This document shows positions 22,443-34,191 of a stretch of DNA of 64,000 bases, one piece after another. The stretch's first letter is position 1, and every line of letters begins with the position of its first letter. Source of the stretch: Rhabdophis nuchalis (taxonomy: Eukaryota; Chordata; Lepidosauria; Squamata; Natricidae); assembly GCA_039707465.1 (NCBI GenBank), contig CM077644.1, positions 187,041,462 through 187,105,461 on the forward strand, written 5' to 3'. A model generated the notes under the pieces. The model saw only the letters and a program-made list of their open reading frames with translations. It had not been told where the DNA came from and did no database searches. The position numbers were made by a program, and so were the translations under genes.

Positions 22443-22725
22443 GCACAAAATCACATTTTAAACATGGTTGATGAATAAGCCATAGATGCTAAACCACAAA
22501 CAATAGTTTACAAGCCATCATGTTTGGATTCACATGCAACCTAATCCAAACTAAGCACATTGTGATTTATTGTGAGTTGTGAATCTCATCACTAAGCATA
22601 ATGAGATCTGAGTACAGTTATTTATTGAACATCCAGTTTGTGACTTTCATAGCATGTGGAAGACTAAAGAGTGAAAAATAGCAGATTTTAGAGGCTGCCT
22701 TCATGGTTCCATTCATCTTTTAAGA

Positions 22726-22857
22726 CAGGGGTCTCCAACCTTTGCAACTTTAAGTCTGAAGGACTTCAACTTCCAGAATTCCAGAAGCTTTGCTGGCTGG
22801 AGAATTCTGGGAGTTGAAGTCCTTCAGACTTAAAGTTGCAAAGGTTGGAGACCCCTG
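22726..22857. mobile_element. Palindromic hAT MITE
   Basis: Sister of 3324-3444, with ends caggggtctccaacctttg and its mirror. The flanks are ttttaaga (22718-22725) and ttttaagc (22858-22865), a duplication with one mismatch. Confidence 0.85.
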
Positions 22858-23051
22858 TTTTAAGCAATAGTTTTTATTCCCAGGATTGGTGATAATGCTA
22901 ACAAATTCTTTATTTTAAAGAATCATAAACTGTAAATATTTTCCAAAAAATTAGTCACTGATTCTGAAAAAAAAAGTAATCTAACAATTGGGATGGGGGG
23001 GGAAGGTTCACCTAGATATACTAAGGCTAAGAATCAGTTTTCTGATTGGTA

Positions 23052-23054
<3 letters not shown>

Positions 23055-23102
<48 letters not shown>
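23055..23102. repeat. (GT)n microsatellite
   Basis: About 44 nt of uninterrupted GT repeats. Confidence 0.9.
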
Positions 23103-23104
<2 letters not shown>

Positions 23105-23206
23105 CATACATAATCCGAGTCTGTTTATAGATATAATTGAAAACAAGATATTCTATTGAACTGAAATCCTCTTGTGCTGACATTGACAGCTGTCAGTTGT
23201 TTTCAT

Positions 23207-23735
23207 TCATTCATTCATTTATTGGATTTCTAGACCGCCCCCTCGGGACTCGGGGCGGTGTACAGGTAAAAAATTAAAATTATGACAATCAACAATACAT
23301 ATAAACTAAAATCGAATTAAATAATCCCTTGTACAAATTTATAAAAATTAAAAACTTAACCTTAAAACCTAATAACATAATTTAAAATTACAAACTGAGG
23401 CGGGAAGCATGGAATTAGCCCAGGCCAGCTAGTTGAAACAGGTGGGTTTTGAGTTTCTGGCGGAAGGAGCAGAGGTCCGTGGTCGTTCTAATGTCAGGGG
23501 GAAGGTCATTCCAGAGGGTCGGGCCCATCACAGAGAAGGCCCTTCCCCTGGGCGTCGCCCACTGGCATTGCCTGGTGGACGGCACCCAGAAAAGTCCCTC
23601 TCTGTGAGAGCGAATCGGCCGAAGGGATGTATGGGGCAGGATACGATCCTGCAAATAACTAGGTCCTGTGCCATGGAGCGCTTTAAAGATGATGACCAAC
23701 ACCTTGAAATGCACCCGAAAGGTTTTAACGCTAGT
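23207..23735 (-). mobile_element. L2 LINE 3' fragment, antisense
   Basis: The minus strand encodes the L2 ORF2 C-terminus from about FKVLVIIFKALHGTGPSYL to LFQLAGLG (frame 23415-23714). The 3' UTR lies to the left ('ccgccccctcgggactcgg') and ends in a (ATTC)n tail at about 23207. 5'-truncated. Confidence 0.85.
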
Positions 23736-24325
23736 AAAGCAGCATTATCAGCTCTTTGTGAACCAACCACCGCTTTCCAAAAAGCAATTAGGCAATCCCC
23801 TTGAATAGAAGGAATTTACTTTTTCCCCTTGTTATTGTTTGCTTTAGTTAACAGTAATTAAAAACCAACATTTGTTTTATTAGAAACTATTATGGGATTT
23901 CAGGAATTGAAATGTTTGTGAATAATACATAACAGTAATAATACTTGTGGAGGAATAGATTTTGTGAAGTCAACCTATTAAAATAATTTAATGTATTTAA
24001 TATAATATCTAATACTATACAGTTCATTTGTATCATAGCTATGCAACAAGTCTGCACTTTAATTTAAAGCAAGTCTTTACAGAGTTGGAGAAAAGGCAGA
24101 GGAAACTGAATATAACGTAAGAAGCTTGCACAATATATTTATTATTTTTTCGCAAACAAATCTCTGGAAATCCATTGCATTTCCAAGTAATTAAAAGATT
24201 GTGACCTTGAAATATATGGTACTTTATCATGTTTATAACAGATCTTCAACAGATTTTATTTGGAAACAAAAATCCTACAGATATTAACTGTAAGGCAAAT
24301 TCTAATATTTCCTGTGTAGTCTGAA
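23736..24325. other. Unique sequence
   Basis: No gene or repeat recognised. Confidence 0.3.
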
Positions 24326-24333
24326 AAGGTAGG

Positions 24334-24450
24334 CAGGGGTTCCCAAACTTGGCAACTTTAAGACTTGTGGACTTGTGGAGCATAGCTGGCTGGAGAATTC
24401 TGGGAGTTGAAGTCCACAAGTCTTAAAGTTGCCAAGTTTGGGAACCCCTG
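24334..24450. mobile_element. Palindromic MITE, variant subfamily
   Basis: The ends caggggttcccaaacttgg and their mirror form one inverted repeat with the 'agaattctgggagttgaagtcc' type core shared with 3324-3444. No convincing target duplication is visible. Confidence 0.75.
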
Positions 24451-24517
24451 GTTTAGGGCTTTTAAGGAAACTTGACCCTCAAACGTTTTATTTAATGAGT
24501 TAATTTTAATATGTTTA

Positions 24518-25360
24518 TTTTCTGTTTCTATTTCTGTCAAACGTTTTGATATTTTTATAGAAAAAGCAGCATATATAGGTAGTCCTTGACTTACGACCAC
24601 AATTGAGCCCAAAATTGCGAAGTGATAAATTTGTTAAGTGAGTCTTGCCCCCATTTTACGACCTTTCTTGCCACATTTGTTAAGTGAATCACTGCAGTTG
24701 TTAAATTAGTCACACAGTTAAGTGAATCTGGCTCCCCCTTGACTTTGCTTGTCAGATCATTGTAAAAGGTGACGCTGCAACCCAGGACATTGCAACCGTC
24801 ATAAATGTGAGTCAGTTTTCAAGCATATAAACGTAAATCATATGACCATGGGGATACTGCAATGGCATAAGTGTGGAAAATGGTCATAAGCCATTTTTCA
24901 GTGTTGTATGGTCACTAAGCAAACTGTTATAAGTCGAGGACTCTCTGTAAATTTTCACCGTATTTGATAGATATAGAAAAGGCAGATTGAGAATTTATGT
25001 TCAAGAAACTGACTGCTGTTTATTGAACTTCCTTCCTTTTAAGGGTCACTGAAAATGTGTGCCGTGTGCAGATATGTGAAAAGAGAACAGCTATGTCGCA
25101 ATACAGTTCTCTCACCTTTACCATACCATCAGTTGAGAAAAATCTGACACAATGACATTGTTTTTCAGATCTCTTTGTCCAAGCAAATAGGTACTGATTA
25201 TGGTAAAGAAATAGGAAAACCAGTAACTGAAAGAAAACATTTATTGAATCAAAGGTCAATATTTTCCTTTTAATATCTACAAGACAACATTGAACTTACA
25301 TTATTTAAGAATGAACATAATGTACAAAATGTATGTTTGTTATAAAAATATGTCTCTCTT
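24518..25360. repeat. Tandem duplication, unit 1 (about 842 bp)
   Basis: The segment from ttctgtttctatttctgtc to the next occurrence of that string is repeated head-to-tail at 25361-26203. Unit 1 contains one MITE-A copy (24577-24949) plus flanking unique sequence. Only about seven differences were noticed between the units. Confidence 0.9.
24577..24949 (+). mobile_element. MITE-A copy, duplicated with its flank
   Basis: Complete-looking MITE-A with ends ggtagtccttgacttacg and taagtcgaggactctctg. No transposase. Its twin at 25418-25791 arose by the tandem duplication, not by transposition, because the flanking sequence is duplicated too. Confidence 0.75.
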
Positions 25361-26203
25361 TTCTGTTTCTATTTCTGTCAAACGTTTTGATATTTTTATA
25401 GAAAAAGCAGCATATATAGGTAGTCCTTGACTTACGACCACAATTGAGCCCAAAATTGCGAAGTGATAAATTTGTTAAGTGAGTCTTGCCCCCATTTTAC
25501 GACCTTTCTTGCCACATTTGTTAAGTGAATCACTGCAGTTGTTAAATTAGTCACACAGTTAAGTGAATCTGGCTCCCCCTTGACTTTGCTTGTCAGATCA
25601 TTGTAAAAGGTGACGCTGCAACCCAGGACATTGCAACCGTCATAAATGTGAGTCAGTTTTCAAGCATATAAACGTAAATCATATGACCATGGGGATGTTG
25701 CAATGGCATAAGTGTGAAAAATGGTCATAAGCCATTTTTTCAGTGTTGTATGGTCACTAAGCAAACTGTTATAAGTCGAGGACTCTCTGTAAATTTTCAC
25801 CGGATTTGATAGATATAGAAAAGGCAGATTGAGAATTTATGTTCAAGAAACTGACTGCTGTTTATTGAACGTCCTTCCTTTTAAGGGTCACTGAAAATGT
25901 GTGCCGTGTGCAGATATGTGAAAAGAGAACAGCTATGTCGCAATACAGTTCTCTCACCTTTACCATACCATCAGTTGAGAAAAATCTGACACAATGACAT
26001 TGTTTTTCAGATCTCTTTGTCCAAGCAAATAGGTACTGATTATGGTAAAGAAATAGGAAAACCAGTAACTGAAAGAAAACATTTATTGAATCAAAGGTCA
26101 ATATTTTCCTTTTAATATCTACAAGACAACATTGAACTTACATTATTTAAGAATGAACATAATGTACAAAAATGTATGTTTGTTATAAAAATATGTCTCT
26201 CTT
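25361..26203. repeat. Tandem duplication, unit 2 (about 842 bp)
   Basis: A second copy of 24518-25360, offset 841-843 bp. Differences include atactgc/atgttgc, gtggaaa/gtgaaaa, one added T in ccattttt, caccgta/caccgga and gaacttcc/gaacgtcc. The identical 79-codon minus-strand frames in the two units (25020-25259 and 25862-26101) are a product of the duplication, not genes. Confidence 0.9.
25418..25791 (+). mobile_element. MITE-A copy, in unit 2
   Basis: The duplicate of 24577-24949 with a few substitutions. Confidence 0.75.
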
Positions 26204-26207
26204 TTCT

Positions 26208-27649
26208 GGCGACCGAGCTGAAGATGATGACTATTTTTTTGATCAAAAATTCTTCCCAGAATTTTTTTCTATCAGTTCAGAATAAAGTGAAATTTAGTCT
26301 GAAACCCCAGGACAGTCTTCCCCCAACCTGATGCTCTCTTTTGAACTACAGTTCCCTTGACTGGTAGCTAATGTTTCTGATTTCAGGGATAATGTGCAGT
26401 CCAATATATTTAGACAGCTATCATATGGAAAGATATCATAGAGTACTTTGAAGAGCACTTTTAACAATGTATGCATTTGACATCCTGATCTTGGCAACTA
26501 CCAAGCTGCCTGTGTATTTGGCCCCAACAGTAAAAGGCATCTCCCTGGACTCCCTGAAATGAAAATTCCCCCAACAAAATTATAGTTTCATCTGTATTAT
26601 TTGGCTGCTTGTACCAGGAATGTTTTCTGGACCCAGCCCATAAATATGGATTTTTGTGCAGCAGCAGTCTTCATATATTTGTTCAATTGCTGCTTTGACT
26701 AAGAGATATTTACATAGATTACTTCCTCAGTGGGTATGGGCTCAAAAGTGGTTGTAGATAAAGTTATTCTTTCATTTCCATTGAACAATTGTTAATGATT
26801 TCAAAACTGTTAGGGATTTTTTTTAAAAAAAAAATAAAGCTGTAAGTATGATATTCCCTCATTCTCTAGTCTCCCCTTACAAATTATAAATGGCGGTGGA
26901 GAAAGTAGCAATAAGCATTAACTACAAAGCAATGCTACTATATACTCTTTTGCTTTGGGGACAACTGCATGAAGTTCTTGCATGGTCTTGTTTCCCCAAA
27001 TATGCAGCAAATACTTGTAACATTAAGAATTTCTCCAATTAGGCTCAGTTACTCTATTTGCCAGTTAAGATATTAAAAAATGATACATGAGGAAGATTCT
27101 AAAATTATGTTGTTAATACTCAATCAACTGTTTTAATTTAATACGACAAAGGAGGCATGAGTATGGGGAAGACAAAAATTGACCACTTAACAAAATATAA
27201 AATAACATTAAAAAAACAGTGCAATATTAAAACACAGTTTTCACACTTTGTGAAAGAAACATGCTTTGGAACCTGAGCAAAAGGCTTCTTCACCAATATA
27301 GCAAAAAGCCACCCTGTATGTTGTTTTCACTGATATCCATTCCTGCTAGGTTACTATGTTGCTCTTAGCAACTTACATGGGCCCCTAAATATTTAGTATG
27401 TGGAAACTGCCAACTATTTAGAGAGTTCAACTAAATTCCAGCTATAATATTGCAGGCAGTTCATCATGCTGCTACTGGTAATGCTGGAACAGCCTAAAAT
27501 TAAGCACTGAAAAAGAAGAAAGAAAAAGCAGCCAACATAACAATGCCTCTTAACTAGACAAAAGCGCCACCACAATATTTACTTTGTACGTTACCACACT
27601 GGTTTACAATCTTGAGGTCAGCTCTTCCAAAATAAATATATTGAACATT
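26208..27649. other. Unique sequence downstream of, or inside, the CDC42SE2 3'UTR
   Basis: No clear transposon ends are seen in this stretch. It may include the distal 3'UTR of CDC42SE2 on the minus strand: two overlapping ATTAAA-type signals occur on that strand at about 27132-27142. The true 3' end cannot be set from the sequence alone. Confidence 0.35.
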
Positions 27650-28459
27650 TACAACAAAATGTCTTCTGAATGCAGACTCTCTCTTTATTATTTCAAGATG
27701 AATTGGATTAAAAATCTAAGACATATTTCCAAAGCAGCTAAGAGTTACAAGTCCATTTTTCTCTAGAGAGATTGGCATAATCTGGTACCACTGCATTTTT
27801 TCCACCAACTTTAGCATCATCCATCTCCAAGAACAAGCATTAAAAATAAAAATAATGTTTTTGGCATCCAACAGGCCACCATACCAAGCAAATTCACATA
27901 GCATGCGGTCATACACTCATATACTCCTGATTTCTGACTGTGTGAAATGTTTGTTGTGCTTGCAGGTCCCAGACCTTTAAAAAAAAAAAGATCTATATAA
28001 ACAATGACAGACTCAAGATATTAACAGAAACTTGCTTGTTTCTAATTAAAAGAAAGAAGTAATAACAACAATGAAAATATGAGAATGCTATAATAAAGGG
28101 TTTGCAGAGGAAGTACAAAACGAGGGTCAACCCAATACCAAACCTGTCTGTTCAGAATTTAGATTGCTCAAAATATTGTTTCAAAATACTGAGAGTAAAA
28201 GTTTTAGAAGCTCAAAAAAACAAGTCAACCAGTACAATGTCCACAGATGTTTTGGTAGTGAAATGTAAGCTTGCCACTTTAAAGGCACAACCAGTCTGAT
28301 AAATGTCAGCCTTACAGCAGAACAGGAATGTCTGAATGGCATAATAATCATGAAGGGTGGATGATGGGCCATCAACTTCTCTTATCATGAGCACAGGAAG
28401 CAGTCACCAAGGCATAAAGGAGAGGGACACAGGAACAAAGTATAGAAACTTGCAGGTAC
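27650..28459 (-). other. CDC42SE2: Predicted CDC42SE2 terminal 3'UTR exon
   Basis: On the minus strand the acceptor ttctatttttcacag ends at 28460, so the exon starts at 28459 with GTACCTGC. It pairs with the strong donor cca|gtaagtatt just after the coding exon (29521). The region has no recognised repeat, and an AATAAA signal is present on the minus strand at 27689-27684, giving a possible 3' end near 27650-27670. Splicing and polyadenylation are inferred; the 3' limit is provisional. Confidence 0.55.
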
Positions 28460-28518
28460 CTGTGAAAAATAGAACAAAGAAATGAATAAAACGATTTTAA
28501 GTAGGGCGGAACTATAGT

Positions 28519-28700
28519 GGCTGTTCTGTCACTAAGTCATGCCCAACCCTTCATGACCCCATCGTCCACAACACACCAGGCTCCAACTGTTTTCCACTAT
28601 CTCCTGGAGTCTGCCCAAACTCATGTTCATTGCACCAATGACATTATCTAACAGTCCTCAAGTTCATCAAGGATAGCTTGGGTTTTCCTCTCTTTGTACC
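28519..28700 (-). mobile_element. BovB (RTE) LINE-like fragment
   Basis: The segment 'cttcatgaccccatcg', 'acaccaggctcc', 'tatctcctggagtctgccc' and 'aaactcatgttcattg' resembles the antisense of the BovB 3' region as remembered from ruminant and squamate copies. It is diverged, and the boundaries are approximate. Confidence 0.55.
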
Positions 28701-28721
28701 ATTTGTAACCTATCCCATAAA

Positions 28722-28928
28722 AAGGCTGCAAAGAGATCACATGACCCCAGGACACTGCGACCGTCATAAATAGGTGTCAGTTGCCAAGCGTCTTGAATGT
28801 TGATCACGTGATCGTGGAGCTGCTGCAATGGTTGTAAATGTGAAAAATGGTTAAGTCACTTTTTTCAGGGATGTTGTAACTCTGAATGGTCACTAAATGA
28901 ACTGTTGTAAGTCAAGGACTACCTGTAT
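28722..28928 (+). mobile_element. MITE-A 3' half
   Basis: Contains gatcacatgaccccaggac, gtcagttgccaagcgtc and the terminus taagtcaaggactacctgta. The left half is missing; the BovB-like piece lies to its left. Confidence 0.7.
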
Positions 28929-29520
28929 TGAGTAGTTAGGGTCTACACTTTCATCTCTTGATTTTCTGTAGACGGCAGAAATCCATCTGGTGATAATATT
29001 TCATTATTGGAAACAGCAGCAGTGAATTTTTGAGTCTTCTTTGCTGCATTGGGTGTGTGGGTGGGGGAATAAGGTATAATGGGAAGAGGAGCAAGAAGCT
29101 TCTAGGAAGCAATTGTTTTTATCCACAGCCTTAAGCACTTCACTGCAAGCCAACACCAAAACAAGTCACTGAAAGGTTGCTACTATGATGTAGAAAGCGA
29201 TGGAGGTCTGCAACATGATACTGTTTTATTGCAATGCCCTCCTCCAACTTCCTCCATTGTTAATTCTGATCATGTGATTTTGGTATGAGAAAAATATTGA
29301 AGAAGAAATAATTCATTAGTGAAATGATAATTAAGAGGCTCCAATAGCTAAGGCCGGTTTTTGATAAATATATGTGTGAAATCAGTATGAAATACACGAG
29401 AATGTACATTGCATATAGTTTTGAGGTAGCAATTTTGAATGACTTTGCCATCCCATACATTTGTGTCTCTGGAAGTTGGAAGAGAAAGATGTTACAATAT
29501 GGAAAGTGTGTAATACTTAC
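28929..29520 (-). other. Intronic sequence before the 3'UTR exon
   Basis: Lies between the donor at 29520 and the acceptor at 28460 of CDC42SE2. Nothing else was recognised. Confidence 0.4.
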
Positions 29521-29536
29521 TGGAAAGATGCCCCAG

Positions 29537-29635
29537 TTATCCTGCCTTTGTATCCACGAGCTGCATTTGAACATTTGCATTCATGCCTCCTCCATAGCCT
29601 CCTTTCGACTGCATTTGGTTTTGAATTGAGTTCAC
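29537..29635 (-). CDS. CDC42SE2: CDC42SE2 coding exon 3 (C-terminus and stop)
   Basis: Last coding exon of CDC42 small effector 2. It encodes 32 residues (VNSIQNQMQSKGGYGGGM, then NANVQMQLVDTKAG) and the stop TAA at 29539-29537. The acceptor on the minus strand is ttgtttctttag|GTG, in phase 0, directly continuing the previous exon's ...FSGMNS. The Gly-rich GGYGGG segment and the ...QLVDTKAG end match the human protein as remembered, apart from small changes (S to N and P to N). The exon continues 16 nt past the stop to a strong donor (cca|gtaagtatt, exon end 29521). Since the stop lies within 50 nt of the last junction, this should not trigger nonsense-mediated decay. Family identification is firm. 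Confidence 0.95.
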   Translation of the reverse strand: MNSIQNQMQSKGGYGGGMNANVQMQLVDTKAG

Positions 29636-29689
29636 CTAAAGAAACAAAACCATGATGGTCAACTAGAATGTGATATTTCTTGGATTCTT

Positions 29690-29829
29690 TCTTTCTTTTT
29701 TGAATTCTATATTGGAGATGGTGACCCTTTGAGAGCAGAATGCAACAAAATTTCATTTTAATGTATGTTGTTTAGTGTACATTCAAAGTGACAATAAAGT
29801 TATTATTCTATTCTATTCTATTCTATTCT
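29690..29829 (+). mobile_element. CR1 LINE 3' tail
   Basis: Contains gagagcagaatgcaacaaaa, 'gtacattcaaagtgacaataaag' in part, and a tail of five ATTCT units. Short 5'-truncated insertion in the intron upstream of coding exon 3. Confidence 0.65.
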
Positions 29830-30280
29830 CAGAAACATTTGTACAAAGTCAACCATATTACTCATTAATATATACAGCCAAACATGTAAGAAAAGGATGC
29901 TGCAGAATTCTATGCTTTTCTTTTTCATGTAATATTCAACTTAATATTTTTGTTGTCCCAAAATTTAATTAGTTCCAAAGCAATCTCTTACTATTTCAAT
30001 TTCTCTCCAACTTCACCCAACAGATGCATGCATGTAGATGATTTTATGACTGAAGCTCATTTTCATGCTATTTGTGTGACTGTTTGGTTCAGAGAGTCAA
30101 GGGCCAGGCTGTTGGCTAAGCATGCATGATCATGTGGGTTTTCCTTTCCTAAATGCCTATATGTGTACTATAGTATGTGTGCACTATATGTAAACACACA
30201 CATACACTCACTCACTCTTTTTGGATGTGACCTATCACCAAAACGAACAACTTATTCTCTGATAATGAAACTGCATAAGT
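29830..30280. other. Intronic unique sequence
   Basis: Nothing recognised. Lies in the 2.4-kb intron between coding exons 2 and 3 of CDC42SE2. Confidence 0.35.
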
Positions 30281-31010
30281 ACCGTATTTTTCGGAATATA
30301 AGACGCACCTTTTTTCCTCTAAAAAGAGGCTGAAAATCTGGGTGCGTCTTATACATTGAATACAGCATTTTTTTGACTCCTGGAACCCCACCCCCTTCAC
30401 CAAACTGGCTGTGCCTAGTCTTGTGGAGGCTTCCAGAGAGCCCCCGGGGGCTGGGGAGGGCAGAAATTAGCCTCAAACAGGCCGTTTCCTCCTCCCCCAG
30501 CCCCCAGCAGCACTCTATAAGGCTCCATAGGACTATGCATGCAATTTATTTGACCCAGAAATGGCCCGTTTTCACGATATATGGGGCAGTTTTTGCCCCC
30601 CCCCCCCAGGAGCATTCTGCAAGCCCCCCCAAGGCTACTCATGCTTTTTATTTGAAGAAAATCGGGCCCGTTTTTGCGGAGAAAGAGCATTTGGAAGAAG
30701 TATGCAAAGCACAAAAAAACCCTTTTTGCCTCCTGGAACCCCACCCCCTTCACCAAACTGGCTGTGCCGAGCCTTATGGAGGCAGCTCCTGGGTAAACGG
30801 GGCAGGTTTTTTGCTCATTTTTCACACACACCCCGGAGCACTCTGCAAGCCCCCCCAAGGCTACTTATGCTTTTTATTTAAAAAAAAACCAGCCTCATTT
30901 TCACGGAGAAATGGGCTGTTTTGGAAGTTTGCCGAGTGCAAAGGCTCCCCCCCCCACACCTTTCAGAAGTCTCTTTAACTTTTTCTGAGCAAGCAGAAAT
31001 GAAGTTTTAA
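30281..31010. mobile_element. TA-flanked MITE family (CCGTATTTTTCG), 3' end lost
   Basis: The left end is taccgtatttttcggaata with 'taagacgcacc', and the interior holds repeated blocks: 'cctggaaccccacccccttc' twice (about 30377 and 30733) and 'gcaagcccccccaagg' twice (about 30617 and 30845). No matching right end was found before the microsatellite block at 31078, so the element appears truncated or decayed. Related to 430-1157 and 12809-14120. Confidence 0.6.
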
Positions 31011-31077
31011 GGTTTGTTTGCGATTTCCTTCTGCAGGACATAGATAAATACACCTGAGAACATCAACCTACCTACCT

Positions 31078-31535
<458 letters not shown>

Positions 31536-32068
31536 ATACATATTTATTATCAGATATTTTTACAACAATTTTAATACACCACACACAGATGCAGAATTCT
31601 TTGGGGTAAGCTACACTGAACTCAATGATGTCTATAGAGTAAACAAAAGGAAAAAAAACTGAAATGCAATTACATCATGGATATATTTTTAGTTGCCTGT
31701 GGAGAAGCATTTCTTGATTAGAAACATATTATCCCTTAGTAAATGGATTCCTATGATGTGCTGAAAATTCCTCTCTTCTTTTCTTTACTAATAATTCCTG
31801 TCCCATTTGCATATGACTTCATTTTTTTTCCTTTTAGATATAGTTATAAATCTGAAAGGTATAATACTCTAAAGCATCCTTTTCCATCATGAAATCATCC
31901 GGATGTAGGAATTTAATACTGATGATTTCCAAAAGTATGACAAAGCTATCTGAAAATTACAGAGATTGAAATCCAACATATCTGCTTGACAGCAGGACAG
32001 AAATATTATTTCAACATTATTCAAGAATAAGTCTCCAAACCTGTTGGAGTCCTGGCAAATGCACTTAC

Positions 32069-32170
32069 CGAATTCATTCCACTAAAGAGATCTCCTGAAC
32101 CAACATGAGCAGTATGAACAAAGTTTGTTGGCTCACCAATCATACTCCGATCGATCCGCCGCCGCCTTTT
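32069..32170 (-). CDS. CDC42SE2: CDC42SE2 coding exon 2 (CRIB motif)
   Basis: Encodes 34 residues starting [19 protein letters not shown] and ending [15 protein letters not shown]. The segment [14 protein letters not shown] fits the CRIB consensus (I-x-x-P-x-x-F-x-H-x-x-H-V-G) that binds GTP-loaded CDC42. The preceding basic run KRRRR is characteristic of the SPEC/CDC42SE family and supports membrane association. Splice sites on the minus strand are clear: acceptor ctcccttttcag|AAA and donor TCG|gtaagtgc, both phase 0. The exon is 102 nt with no frame damage. CDC42SE proteins are small adaptors acting downstream of CDC42 in actin regulation, shown in mammals at the T-cell synapse. The paralogue CDC42SE1 is excluded because this exon reads [20 protein letters not shown] rather than the TMIGEPMNFVHLTHIG type. 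Confidence 0.97.
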
Positions 32171-32264
32171 CTGAAAAGGGAGCAAAACATAACTCATTGT
32201 GTGCCAGCCAGAAGGAAATAACATTTAAACTTATGTATGGATGTTTCCATTAGAGGTTTGGGTT

Positions 32265-32760
32265 TGTTATATGTAATTTTTATTAAAAGAACATTTTACA
32301 TAAGATACCAATATTAAAAAATAAAAAGTGGTGAAAGACAACAAAAGGAAAGGAAAAAGAAAGACAATATACAGAAAGCAACCTCTTATCTTCTTTTGCA
32401 GCAGTTATAAACATTTCCACCCTCCCAAATTACATATCATGGTTCTTTTCTTCTCATAAACAACCTTTTAAAATTAACGAATCCCAAAAGCGTAAATTAA
32501 TTTCAATCCATTTTTGGCAAAAAGTCCATAAATGGTTTACAGTCTTCTATGTATTAATTGCTGCTCCTTCTTTAATCAAACACGCCATTGCGCCATTTCT
32601 GCAAGCTCTAATATTTGTATGATCCATTCTTCCATTATGGGTATTCCGTGTACTTCTAGCTTTCTGAATATCATAGCCTCACTGCAGTTGCCATATATAA
32701 AATCAATCATCCACCAGTCTTTTCTAATTGACTATCCATAAGTTTTAGTAAAAAACAACA
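32265..32760 (-). mobile_element. Probable L1-type LINE 3' region, antisense
   Basis: Begins with a poly(T)/A-rich start ('tttttattaaaagaac'), as for an antisense LINE tail, then blocks such as 'ccattcttccattatggg' and 'ttgccatatataaaatcaa' that resemble the 3' part of squamate L1 elements as remembered. No intact frame. The family call is tentative. Confidence 0.4.
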
Positions 32761-32846
32761 ACACAGGTTTCAAGGCTTTTTTTTTTTACAGCATTATTAT
32801 ATTCTTTGTTTCCCTACAGATGTAATTCTTAAGCAGCTAAGCTATT

Positions 32847-32868
32847 CCCCCCCCCCCCCCCCCCCCCA
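32847..32868. repeat. Poly(C) run, about 22 nt
   Basis: Uninterrupted homopolymer of C. Length is likely uncertain in any assembly. Confidence 0.9.
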
Positions 32869-34003
32869 GTTTGGTTCTCACATATAGGAAGGGAATCCAG
32901 TTGGGAATCTCAGCTAGGGAGATTTCAAAAGGATACTAACCCCACAAGATCAACTTCCTTGAACAGAAACCAGCTTTTTTATTTAAAAGATAGAAGAGAA
33001 CTAGACTTTAAAAAAAAAATTACGCTTCTCTTCTTCACAGTTTTGGTCCCCCAAGAAGTAATTGGTCCCCTAAGAATTCTTCCTAATATCTAATAAAAGT
33101 TTTTCCCTGACCTGTCAATGAAGCAGAAATTGCAGTCGTAAATAACAGAGTGGTGTTTTTTTTTTAAGTGATTACTAAAAGGACTTTAAATGTTATTCCA
33201 TTACTCTGAAAAGGTTTCTTGACCCCATCAGCACTATCCCTATAAGCATTTTCTCCATCACATATTTTAAGGAATCAGCATCCTCCTACATATGGTATGC
33301 GAGGAGATGGTAAGACCACCTAGAGTTTTGGGTGGAAATTTACTCATCTCATCAGCAGGATTTCTGCTGTCCAAACACTGCCCTAGTTGAGTCACTGCAA
33401 ATCAAAGCTACAGCTGAGAATACATCATGGTCTATAGCCCATAAAAGCAAGATCTGTTTAGAATGATCTCAAGCCCACAACAGACATGCCCATGCTATAG
33501 ACTCCCTACTTTTTCTGAATAACAAACACACCAGGACAGTTGAACCTTTTTCACAAATAGTAAGCATCTTAAAAAATATGCCAAATCTGCAGAAGAAAGT
33601 GCTAGCACAAAATCCTAAACAAATGTATGTGCATTCCATTGATTCCAACAAAATGCAATTCTTATATACTTAGCCAATAGTGTGAAGCATTTTGGACTCT
33701 GTAATAAAATGTTATCAAGAAATTGCTATTGTCTATGAATGGTCAACTCTGGTTCCCTACCAATCAAGTGTGTATATATTAGACCCTTAAACTGAATGCA
33801 CTGAGTTTAATTGAAAAAGACAAACATAATAAGCTGGCTGAGGAGATTTTTCAGACATCTTTGCTTGCTTCAAATACGTATCTATCAACACCATAATATC
33901 AAGATGGTTGAAAATAAATACAAAGGCTATATTATGCAAAATGATCATGTATTTTGTATGAACTGCCAGATTGGGGTTTATAAATGATAATTATGGCTTA
34001 GTA
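32869..34003. other. Intronic unique sequence
   Basis: No gene or repeat recognised; part of the 18.3-kb intron of CDC42SE2. Confidence 0.35.
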
Positions 34004-34191
34004 CCATGTGTGTTCCAGACTCGCCTGCAACCACAACTGAGCCCCAATCTTCTTGTTAAGTGAGTTTTGCCACATTTTCTTGTCAATTGTTTAGTGAATC
34101 ACTGCAATTCTTAAGTTAATAACATTGGCTTTGCTTATCAGAAGGTTACAAGATCCTGGGTCACTGCAGCTATCATAAATACATGCCAGTT

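Noticed and set aside
22404..23102. CRISPR-like regular repeats
   Set aside because: Only simple microsatellites and MITEs; this is vertebrate DNA and no spacer-repeat pattern exists.
25020..26101. Two identical 79-codon frames suggesting a conserved small protein
   Set aside because: The identity is due to the 842-bp tandem duplication, not to selection on protein.
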